Notes under the pieces: model-generated
What the model saw: only the letters and a program-made list of their open reading frames with translations
Told to the model about the DNA's origin: nothing
Database searches by the model: none
Part shown: positions 7,516 through 16,173 of the stretch, in pieces
Numbering within the stretch: the stretch's first letter is position 1
How the letters are laid out: each line of letters opens with the position of its first letter
Program-made: the position numbers and the translations under genes
Assembly (NCBI GenBank): GCA_001275005.1
Contig: JWZX01001061.1
Location: forward strand, 1 to 16,173
Direction of reading: 5' to 3'
DNA: 16,173 nt
Origin: Chrysochromulina tobinii
Lineage: Eukaryota; Haptophyta; Prymnesiales; Chrysochromulinaceae

Positions 7516-8484
7516 ATGCCGTCGGCCCTCACCCTCTGCACGATGCCGGCCCTCTGCATGATGGCGTTCTCGCTTGTCGCGATCAACGTGGTCGTCCCGG
7601 TCCCCATCGTTGCCGCATTGCAGCACCTCGCCGCCGGAATCGTGCTCTCTGCCGTCGCAATCGAGCTCCTGCCGCCCATCCTCGATGCGCCCGATGATGC
7701 CCTGACGACATTCTGCATGACGGTCGGCTTCGTGCTGGGCGTCGCCTTCTTCCTGCTGCTGGGCGTATTTTGCCACGCTGACGAGCACGACGACGACGAC
7801 AGCAGCGATGACCACGGTCACTCTCACGATGCCGTGGCTGATTCGGTCCTGACGACCCGATACCGTTCTGAATCGGAGTCGCTATCGTCCGCGCCCTCCG
7901 CTGCCACGGCCACTAAGTCGCCCGTACCGGCCCTGCTTGGCCTGCGTCGCCAACCTTCGAAGATGGGCATGATGCGTGAGATCGTCGAGAACAATGCCAC
8001 GAAGGCCGAGCTGCCGTCCTTACGGCTGCCATCCTTTCCGTTCGCACTCGCGGTGGCCGTGTGCACGGACGCGATGGTGGATGGGCTGCTGATCGGAATC
8101 GCGTCGAGCTCAGGAAAGTCGTCGGGGCTCATCATTGCGCTGGCGCTCACCGTCGAGATGGCCTTTCTCGGCCTGACCTTTGCCGTCTCGCTGCGCAAGC
8201 AGCCGTGGAGCCGAAGCACGCTGGCGATCTTATTGCCACCGCTGCTGCTACTGCTGGGCGGCGCGGTTGGCGATGCTCTCGGCGCGGCGCTCACGGACTC
8301 ACCGCCGCTGCACACGGGCCTCCTCGCCTTCGGCGTCGCCGCGCTGCTCTACCTCGTCACCGAAGAGCTCTTACTCGAGGCACATGCGCAAGGCGACGAC
8401 CACGTCTGGTGGGTGGACGCGTGCTTCTTCGCCGGCTTTGGCTTCTCGCTCTTCATCGAGAAATCGATGCGCCACCTACGCTGA
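7516..8484 (+). CDS. ZIP-family-like divalent metal transporter
   Basis: The 322-residue protein has about seven or eight hydrophobic segments: roughly 10-33, 35-55, 65-86, 175-197, 203-225, 236-258, 266-286 and 299-315. A cytosol-type loop at about 87-104 is rich in His and Asp (HADEHDDDDSSDDHGHSH), as is common in metal transporters. Segment 4 contains CTDAMVDGLLIG (183-194), matching the D-x-x-x-D-G-x-x-I-G part of the ZIP metal site. Segment 5 has VEM (213-215) where many ZIPs have HE, and segment 7 ends EELLLEAH (283-290). It would carry zinc or another divalent metal across a membrane. The departures from the usual HNxxDG/HExP residues recall bacterial-type or divergent ZIPs, so substrate is uncertain. 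The start has A at -3. It is divergent from the USP gene. Confidence 0.78.
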   Translation: MPSALTLCTMPALCMMAFSLVAINVVVPVPIVAALQHLAAGIVLSAVAIELLPPILDAPDDALTTFCMTVGFVLGVAFFLLLGVFCHADEHDDDDSSDDHGHSHDAVADSVLTTRYRSESESLSSAPSAATATKSPVPALLGLRRQPSKMGMMREIVENNATKAELPSLRLPSFPFALAVAVCTDAMVDGLLIGIASSSGKSSGLIIALALTVEMAFLGLTFAVSLRKQPWSRSTLAILLPPLLLLLGGAVGDALGAALTDSPPLHTGLLAFGVAALLYLVTEELLLEAHAQGDDHVWWVDACFFAGFGFSLFIEKSMRHLR

Positions 8485-8810
8485 GGCGGCGGCGCCACGT
8501 GTCCTCGAGGGCGCGCTCCAGCCGATTCCCGAAGAGGTCCCGCTTTGCGCCCACACAAACCGAGGACGACGGCTCGCGACGGCCCCGTCACGGGGTCGGG
8601 GCAGCAGCACGGCCGCGGCGCACGGGGCAACCGTACTCTTTACCCGCAGTGTGCGTCAACGGGTCGTGTGCTGTCCGCACGGCGTCTCTCGGTCTCGCGG
8701 TCTCGACGTCCGCTCGCTCGTGGTCGTGCGCAATATCATGGATGAACGGCACGCAGCCAATTCACAGCTTAGGTGATTTAATTCACACACGGGCTCTCAG
8801 ACGTCTTTTT
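8485..8810. other. Spacer between the ZIP-type transporter and phosphatase genes
   Basis: This 326-base stretch should hold the 3' UTR of the transporter and the promoter of the phosphatase, both on the plus strand. The phosphatase frame is open all the way back to 8061, through this spacer and the end of the transporter gene. That extension is Arg/Ala-rich and looks like GC-driven chance. The last 50 bases are AT-richer (gatttaattcacac). No repeat or clear promoter element is seen. Confidence 0.5.
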
Positions 8811-9473
8811 ATGCCCGCCCCATTCGCGCCTCCCGAGAATTTCGCCATGGTCTGGCGCGGTATTTACCGCTCATCCTATCCGAGCAAGCGCAACTTCAGC
8901 TACCTCCAGGCACTTGGCCTGCGCACGATCGTCTACCTTTGCCACGAGGAGTACCCTGAGCTCAACTGCGCGTTCATGCTGGAGCACGGCGTGCAGCTGC
9001 TGCAGTTCGGGTGCGACGGGAACAAGGCACCCTTTCACGAGATCCCGGCGTATGTCATTCGGCGTGCCCTGCGTGCCATAATGGACCCGCGCAATCACCC
9101 GGTCCTCATTCATTGCAACCAAGGCAAGCACCGCACGGGCTGCCTCGTCGGCTGCCTGCGCAAGGTGCAGCAGTGGTCGCTCGTCGCCATCTTCGAGGAG
9201 TACCGGCGCTTTGCAGGCACCAAGGCGCGCGTGGTTGATGAGCTCTTCATCGAGCGGTTTACCTTCGAGGGCAGCAGTGACATGGACACTGGTGAGGGTG
9301 AGGAGGAACAGCGAGTGCCGCCTGAGCCGCCTGAGCCGCCTGCGCCATCGGCACCATTGCCGCTAACGCCGAAGTACAAGGCAGCCCAAACTCAAACGAT
9401 GGTGGAGTCGCTAACAGAGCTGCGGGTGGCTGATGCCCACGTACATGCAACTGGGCCTGCCTCTGCTGGATAA
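8811..9473 (+). CDS. PFA-DSP / Siw14-type atypical dual-specificity phosphatase
   Basis: The 220-residue protein carries the Cys-based phosphatase loop HCNQGKHRTG at 101-110, with nucleophile Cys102 and phosphate-binding Arg108. Its N-terminal half follows the plant-and-fungi atypical DSP pattern: PPENFAMVWRGIYRSSYP (7-24), LGLRTIVYLC, then QFGCDGNKAPF. Family members such as yeast Siw14 hydrolyse inositol pyrophosphates (5-InsP7), and some act on phosphoproteins. I infer a cytosolic role in inositol pyrophosphate turnover. I chose 8811 because it keeps the conserved PPENF element; the ATG at 8847 has a stronger context (gccATGG) but would lose it. After the catalytic core (to about 152) comes a 65-residue low-complexity tail with acidic and PEPPEPP stretches, not usual for the family. 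It lies 326 bases downstream of the transporter gene and is convergent with RUVBL2. Confidence 0.9.
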   Translation: MPAPFAPPENFAMVWRGIYRSSYPSKRNFSYLQALGLRTIVYLCHEEYPELNCAFMLEHGVQLLQFGCDGNKAPFHEIPAYVIRRALRAIMDPRNHPVLIHCNQGKHRTGCLVGCLRKVQQWSLVAIFEEYRRFAGTKARVVDELFIERFTFEGSSDMDTGEGEEEQRVPPEPPEPPAPSAPLPLTPKYKAAQTQTMVESLTELRVADAHVHATGPASAG

Positions 9474-9814
9474 CGGCGCGATGGAAGTCTCTAGTCTCAT
9501 ACGATAGCGAAACCAATTTCGTTGCGGATTACGTCCGGCAACTCTTAGTTTTTAGATCGTACTCTGGAAACCTGGAAAAAGGTATTTGAGATACTTGTCG
9601 GAATGTTGGCTAGCGTCGGGCATACGCACCAGGGCAGCACACATTCTCACCATGATAAAGCCTCGTAGACCCGCCATCATATCTGACTCTCTCGTAGTCC
9701 GGTCGTCATCGAACAGCGCACATGCAAGCAGCTCCTCGCATGCTCACACGAGTCCGCCGCAAGATACGCGCGACCCCCCATCGCGGCTCCTAACTTTGCT
9801 TGCACCTCACGCCC
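9474..9814. other. Convergent 3' spacer between the phosphatase and RUVBL2 genes
   Basis: This 341-base tail-to-tail spacer should hold the 3' UTRs and polyadenylation sites of both genes. Bases about 9515-9600 are AT-richer than their surroundings. No canonical AATAAA, repeat or credible open frame is recognised; small frames here lack any protein-like character. Confidence 0.5.
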
Positions 9815-12139
<2,325 letters not shown>

Positions 12140-13123
12140 TCACTTCTTCTTGGCCATGATGGGCAGGAGCATGGGCGTGTAGTCGGCGGCAGGCGAGATG
12201 ATCGCCTTGCAATTCGCGAGCACCGCCGCCATGTAATTTTCCGTCTCGAAGTCAACGTCAGCGCTGCCGAAGGGGTCGGCGAGCGCGATGGAGGTCTCCT
12301 TGAGGCCGATGGTGACGAGCACGATGATGAAGAAGCACGGGATGGTCAAGATCGTCTCAAACTCGATCAACGAGTACGACACCATCAGCAGGTTGAGCGA
12401 GAGCATCAGCGTCAGCGTGTGGTAGTACGGGAATGGTACCGGTTGCGTCATCTGGTCCACAATCTCAGCGCAGTGCGAGCGCAGCTGAATCGCAAGTGTC
12501 TCGAAGGACTTGAGATTGGCGCCGGGGCCCTTCTCCTTATCCTCGGCAAGGTGGTCCTGCAGCGCGCGCAGCGCCCAGATCTGGAGCAAAAACGGCCGGA
12601 AGCCGCGGAAGTTGTCGGCGCGCTTCTGCTCCTCCTGTGAGATGAGGCCCGTCTGCAGCAGCACCTCCCACTCGGACATGGTGACGCGCTTCCCGCCGTC
12701 GGACGCGCCGCCCGAGAGCTGGAAGTACAGCAGGTACACACTCGCTATCATGAGGCGCGACAGGTTCCACAGCTTATCGGGCGACGCCTTCGGCAGGTGT
12801 ACGCGCAGCAGGCCTGTGAATGCCATCACCGTGCCGCTCATGCCCATGCAGTGGTTATACAGGGCATAGTAGCGCGTGTAGCAGTTGGCCGAATAAAAGA
12901 CGAGGAAGAAGACCAGAAGCGTAGTGGGCACGGTCGTCAGCTTCCAAGGCAGAGGGGGCAGCGTGATGTCCGTGCGGTAATTGTTGATGTAATAAAAGCA
13001 GAGGTGCGCGGACATCAGCACCCAGAAAATGGGGCGGCACAACACGCGCGGCAAGACGGTGCCCCGCCACTTGGCGAGCACGGTCAGCTCGTTGAAATCC
13101 GTCGGGTCATACCCAATCGTCAT
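12140..13123 (-). CDS. Bestrophin-family anion channel
   Basis: The 327-residue protein begins MTIGYDPTDF (A at -3). The frame is open 126 codons further, but that part has no other ATG and overlaps the divergent gene. Bestrophin features appear in order: an N-terminal WRGTVLPRVLCRPIFW segment (19-34), hydrophobic helices at about 31-46, 62-80, 236-252 and 256-275, and the pre-neck/neck motif QPVPFPYYHTL (227-237). ADPFGSADVDFE (282-293) is the family's conserved acidic cluster, which forms the calcium clasp in animal bestrophins. Bestrophins are pentameric chloride/bicarbonate channels. In plants and green algae relatives sit in thylakoids (VCCN1, BST1-3), so a photosynthetic-membrane or bicarbonate role is possible here, though no transit peptide is evident. 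The short KKK C-terminus follows directly. It is divergent from the gene at 13363. Confidence 0.9.
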   Translation of the reverse strand: MTIGYDPTDFNELTVLAKWRGTVLPRVLCRPIFWVLMSAHLCFYYINNYRTDITLPPLPWKLTTVPTTLLVFFLVFYSANCYTRYYALYNHCMGMSGTVMAFTGLLRVHLPKASPDKLWNLSRLMIASVYLLYFQLSGGASDGGKRVTMSEWEVLLQTGLISQEEQKRADNFRGFRPFLLQIWALRALQDHLAEDKEKGPGANLKSFETLAIQLRSHCAEIVDQMTQPVPFPYYHTLTLMLSLNLLMVSYSLIEFETILTIPCFFIIVLVTIGLKETSIALADPFGSADVDFETENYMAAVLANCKAIISPAADYTPMLLPIMAKKK

Positions 13124-13362
13124 GCTGGCCGGGCCGCCGCTGCGCACTTGTGCGTGGGAGCAGAGCGAAGCCAAAAAGGCACCGCGGAGAAAGTTGACCA
13201 AAACGTGTCGGGGCAGTGTCTTGCTCCCGCTGATGGACTGCAGGATTCGTCCGTCTGGGATCTGCGCTGGGTAGGGTAGAGGAGCATCGCCGGAAGCGGC
13301 GCCCCCCCACACCCAAACTTTCCGTAAAAGGGTTATGGATTGTTTCACACACAAGGCAAAAA
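13124..13362. promoter_or_regulatory. Divergent promoter region of the bestrophin and 13363 genes
   Basis: Start codons of the two divergent genes are 239 bases apart, so the region must hold both promoters. It contains no in-frame ATG for an extended bestrophin and no clear TATA or CCAAT box. The part next to the plus-strand gene is A-rich (ggcaaaaaatggcggc around the start codon). The call rests on position only. Confidence 0.45.
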
Positions 13363-14955
13363 ATGGCGGCTTCAAGTATCGTGCCGCACAAGTCGCTCGC
13401 AGTGGTCCTGCACGGGCGCATGGGCGGCATGGCGTCGCTGATGCCCGGTGCGCCTGGCCGGCCGCTCCGCTCCTTTGACGGCGCGGTGCCCTCGCCTTCA
13501 TCCGCTGCGCTCTGCGCGGCGTCCCTTGAGCAGCACGTCATCGGCCCAAATCGCGCCCATTTTGCGGTTGACGTTTTCGGCCATTCGTGGTCGCCCGAGA
13601 TTGGGGCGACCCTCGACGGGCTCTTCGCCCCGCGCCGCAGCTTGCACGAGGAGGGTATCTCCAAGGCAAACTTCCGGTGCCCCGATCCAAACTTTTCGCA
13701 TGGGTACTGTCACCGCACGGTGTCACATCTGCTCGGCATCGCGCGCGCGATGCGGCTCAAGAAGCTCGAGGAGATAGCACGCGGACGGGAGTACGACGTC
13801 GTCTTCCTCTCCCGCTGGGACATCCTGTGGCGCACGCCGCTCCTCGAGCTCCGTGCGCTGCCGCGCTGGCACGCCCACCGCGAGAGGCGTCGGCGGACCG
13901 TATGGCTGCCGCGCATCTGCATCCCCATCGACGGTGGCGATAGACCGGGTTCGGCCTTCCGCTCAGCCGTATGCGGCGGCAGCGCGAGCACGTGGCTCGC
14001 CACACAGGCTGCTCGCGAGTGCTCCCGCGCCGCGCGTGCGTGCCAGCCGGACATGAGCCTAGAGGCGCGTGAGCTCTATGTCATGGACTGGTGGCTCGTG
14101 TTGGGCACGTCGGCCGACGCGGATGAGTTCGCCGAGGGCGTGAGCGGCCGCTTCGCCGAGCACGGTACGCGTGTGCTACAGCGCCTCGCGGCTCAAAAAC
14201 GGGGCGCCATCGCAATGGGTCACGCATGGTTTGGCGCGCAGTTGCTCTGGGCGATGAACGCGACGCTCGCCCACGTTGGGAATATCGGAGTCGACTTCCA
14301 TCTTGGGCGCGCTTGGAACGAGTTCGACTGCAACGGGCTGCAGCCCGCATGCGCCGGGCGTGTCTGCGGCTCGAGCGACATGCTGCCCGCGCGGCCGTGG
14401 CACACGAGCCAAAGCGCGCGTTGGCCTATCGAGAGCTCTGAGAGCTTCGCGCCGCTTGTCTCCATCCCAGATCCCAACTCGCAGATGGCGAGCTCGTGCG
14501 AGGATCGGTACTTTCTGTGCAGGCGCGGCTCGCGCGCCTGTGTCGAGACGGACGCAAATGCCGCGCCGATGGATCGCACTGCACTCAAGGCCCTGTTCCT
14601 GGGCTGCGCCGAAGGGCTCTGTGCACCCGTGACACCGTCAACGGCCCGCCTGCGACAGAACGTGCAAGAGGCGCCGTCACGGGCGCATTCGACGGCATCG
14701 CTGTCGACGCCATCGGCGAACACGTCCGCTTGCGCGCGGCGGCTGCTTCGCCTCTGGCTCAACATGAGCGGTTCGGTGCGCTTTCCGAAAGCCATGCAAC
14801 GGCATTCCGCCGCACCGGCTCTGGATGCCATTCAGTCGCGCATGGCTGCTCTGCCGCTTGCCGACGAAATGATGTCCGATCCGCTGCCACTCTCGGCGAC
14901 ATGCGAAAGGGCCTGGTCGCGCAGCGGTGGTGTACGCTATCCGCGCTTCGAGTGA
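13363..14955 (+). CDS. Unrecognised Cys-rich protein, possibly glycosyltransferase-like
   Basis: The 530-residue protein starts at an ATG in an excellent context (aaaaaATGG). I do not recognise a named family with confidence. Its N-terminal half has the look of a Rossmann-type glycosyltransferase: a beta strand SLAVVLHGRMGG (11-22), then FAVDVFGHSWSPEI (67-80), helix-rich MRLKKLEEIARG, then DVVFLSRWDILW (145-156), where the Asp after RW could serve like a DxD metal site. MDWWLVLGTSADADEF (241-256) and GHAWFGAQLLW (286-296) are further candidate core motifs. Cysteines are frequent from about 204 to 459, which suggests disulphides and a secretory-lumen location, but the N-terminus is not a clear signal peptide or anchor. 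The C-terminal 110 residues are Ser/Ala-rich. The reading frame is long and protein-like and sits on a divergent promoter, so the gene is likely real; the function is inference. Confidence 0.72.
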   Translation: MAASSIVPHKSLAVVLHGRMGGMASLMPGAPGRPLRSFDGAVPSPSSAALCAASLEQHVIGPNRAHFAVDVFGHSWSPEIGATLDGLFAPRRSLHEEGISKANFRCPDPNFSHGYCHRTVSHLLGIARAMRLKKLEEIARGREYDVVFLSRWDILWRTPLLELRALPRWHAHRERRRRTVWLPRICIPIDGGDRPGSAFRSAVCGGSASTWLATQAARECSRAARACQPDMSLEARELYVMDWWLVLGTSADADEFAEGVSGRFAEHGTRVLQRLAAQKRGAIAMGHAWFGAQLLWAMNATLAHVGNIGVDFHLGRAWNEFDCNGLQPACAGRVCGSSDMLPARPWHTSQSARWPIESSESFAPLVSIPDPNSQMASSCEDRYFLCRRGSRACVETDANAAPMDRTALKALFLGCAEGLCAPVTPSTARLRQNVQEAPSRAHSTASLSTPSANTSACARRLLRLWLNMSGSVRFPKAMQRHSAAPALDAIQSRMAALPLADEMMSDPLPLSATCERAWSRSGGVRYPRFE

Positions 14956-15338
14956 ATTGTTTCCTCAATTGTGCTTCCTGTGAGACCATGCGATGGTCCA
15001 CGATTCATAATTCTTAATCGCACGGGCCGGCGAAAAAAACGTACACGCTTAGTATGCCTGGGGGTGCCCCCTCGCCACGTGTACGCTGCCTGTAGAGGCG
15101 ATGTTTACTTACTTACTTACTTGCACGGGCCGGCGACCGTTGCGGTTTCCCCTCTTTATTCGAGGAATGGTAAGGACCGTAAACTTGGTCGCGTAGGTTG
15201 GTGATAGCGGTTCATAAAGTACAGAAATGTAGGCAGCCTAGTCCCTGGCGCGCGAAACGCACGGCGGTTTCACTTTCATGGTTTCACCTTTCACGACACG
15301 ATGAGTGAGACAGAGCCGCGAGCGCTCACGAGCCGGCG
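14956..15338. other. Spacer with short repeats between the 13363 and 15339 genes
   Basis: This 383-base stretch should hold the 3' UTR of the left gene and the promoter and 5' UTR of the right one, both on the plus strand. It is less GC-rich than the genes. It holds four TTAC units (15105-15122) and a 14-base direct repeat gcacgggccggcga at 15020-15033 and 15123-15136. A small hairpin-capable string gggggtgccccc lies at about 15060-15071. The in-between open frame has no protein-like character. Confidence 0.55.
15020..15136. repeat. Short direct repeats and (TTAC)4 microsatellite
   Basis: The 14-base string gcacgggccggcga occurs at 15020-15033 and 15123-15136, 103 bases apart. The second copy abuts the TTAC run (15105-15122). 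The arrangement could be a simple local duplication or a pair of protein-binding sites upstream of the next gene; nothing decides between them. Confidence 0.75.
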
Positions 15339-16173
15339 ATGGTACTCACAATTGATACTGGCTCAGCGGAGCCAAGTATGCGATGGTCGCAGGTAAAGCA
15401 GGCGCAGAAGCAGTCCGTGACCATGGCACAGCGGCTCGATATCATAAAGGCCAAAAACGCCTCCAGCGCCAAGGTCGACGAGAACATCGTCACCACGGTC
15501 AGCTCAGTAGAAGAACTCGAGCAAGTGAACAGGCGGCTACAGGCCGACTTATCGTTGAATACGATGAAGGCTTGGGAAACCCGACTTGCTTTGCGTCGCG
15601 AGGCGAGCGTTCGCGACGTCTTGCACCTGTGGTGGATGGCATTCTTGCGAACGTTGCGCCCAGGCCTTGAGGAGGACGAGATACCAATGATGGGGAAGGC
15701 GATGTACGTGCGCATGTATGAGCTCATTTTTCGCGCCTTAACTAGCATTGAAGAGGAGCAGTATGAAGAGGCAGAGGCGAGGCAGTGCGCTGAAGAGGAC
15801 TGGGCGAGCGAGAGCGCAGATGGGGTCACGATGCCACGAGAGGTGTTCCTCGACAGCGTCTTCCAGCTCGCCGACCTCTACACCGACACGACCAGTGCCA
15901 CGGAGTACGCAAGGTTTCTTCGACGCCTCCTAGAGCTATGCGTGTGCAAGGGAGCCTCGCCGGACTTGTCGGACGGGATTTTTTGGGTCGTCCGTCCATT
16001 GAAGAAGAAGCCCGATCCAAAGCCAGTGAAGCAAAAGGAGCACCAGCCCGCGCCCGCGGAATCGGAGCCGCGATCGGAGGAGCCGCCGCCGCCGCAAGCT
16101 GCGCCGCCGCCAGCCACGCCGCCGCCAGCCGCGCCGCTGCCACCCAAGCCGCAGCCACCCAAGCCGCCGCCAC
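15339..16173 (+). CDS. Unrecognised helical protein with proline-rich tail (partial, 3' end off the right edge)
   Basis: From the ATG at 15339 (G at -3, G at +4) the frame is open for 278 codons to the edge of the window, with no stop. Residues about 15-90 are charged and helical, coiled-coil-like (VSSVEELEQVNRRLQADL). Residues about 91-205 form a Trp/Leu-rich helical region with two blocks, GKAMYVRMYELIFRAL (119-134) and REVFLDSVFQLADLYTDT (167-184), the latter leading into EYARFLRRLLELC. These look like a compact conserved domain, but I do not recognise its family. A basic KKKPDPKPVKQ linker precedes a proline-rich tail from about 237 to the edge (PPPPQAAPPP, PPKPQPPKPPP), which could bind SH3/WW/profilin-type partners. 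Similar helical blocks occur in large protist proteins tied to cilia or cytoskeleton as I recall, but that is a weak link. Confidence 0.75.
   Translation, partial: MVLTIDTGSAEPSMRWSQVKQAQKQSVTMAQRLDIIKAKNASSAKVDENIVTTVSSVEELEQVNRRLQADLSLNTMKAWETRLALRREASVRDVLHLWWMAFLRTLRPGLEEDEIPMMGKAMYVRMYELIFRALTSIEEEQYEEAEARQCAEEDWASESADGVTMPREVFLDSVFQLADLYTDTTSATEYARFLRRLLELCVCKGASPDLSDGIFWVVRPLKKKPDPKPVKQKEHQPAPAESEPRSEEPPPPQAAPPPATPPPAAPLPPKPQPPKPPP

Noticed and set aside
8061-8810. Extension of the phosphatase frame 250 codons upstream, through the end of the transporter gene
   Set aside because: The extension is Arg/Ala-rich without domain character and overlaps the conserved transporter frame; the phosphatase family starts near PPENF.
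13124-13501. N-terminal extension of the bestrophin
   Set aside because: It overlaps the divergent gene's coding start, contains no family motif, and the only ATG is at its far end.

Overview
The window looks like nuclear DNA of a unicellular eukaryote, most plausibly a GC-rich, intron-poor microalga. The clearest marker is a full-length RUVBL2/Reptin ATPase. Around it are a ubiquitin-specific protease with N-terminal ubiquitin-like folds, a bestrophin-family anion channel, a PFA-DSP/Siw14-type phosphatase and a ZIP-type metal transporter. Several start codons have a purine at -3, and no Shine-Dalgarno or operon logic is apparent. Every gene that can be judged reads through as one open frame with no visible intron. 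A haptophyte-like alga is my best guess from the protein style (PH domain fused to long W-repeat arrays, Ala/Gly/Pro-rich linkers), but this is inference only.

Layout, left to right. Bases 1-3487 (minus) hold the 5' part of a very long gene that runs off the left edge: an N-terminal PH domain followed by an array of Sfi1-like tryptophan repeats, with recent internal DNA duplications. Bases 3488-4365 are non-coding, with small degenerate repeats. Bases 4366-7275 (minus) encode the USP deubiquitinase. It is divergent from the ZIP-type transporter at 7516-8484 (plus), across a 240-base shared promoter region with a CCAAT box. The phosphatase follows at 8811-9473 (plus), convergent with RUVBL2 at 9815-11218 (minus).

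A 921-base gap then precedes the bestrophin at 12140-13123 (minus). The bestrophin shares a second compact divergent promoter region (239 bases) with an unrecognised, glycosyltransferase-like protein at 13363-14955 (plus). After a 383-base spacer with tetranucleotide repeats, the 5' part of an unrecognised gene at 15339 (plus) runs off the right edge and ends in a proline-rich tail.

The neighbours do not form a pathway; this is an ordinary dense eukaryotic gene array. I see no mobile element, CRISPR array, RNA gene or multi-gene system. The most interesting items are the PH plus W-repeat scaffold with its actively duplicating repeat array, the unrecognised Cys-rich protein, and the truncated gene at the right edge.
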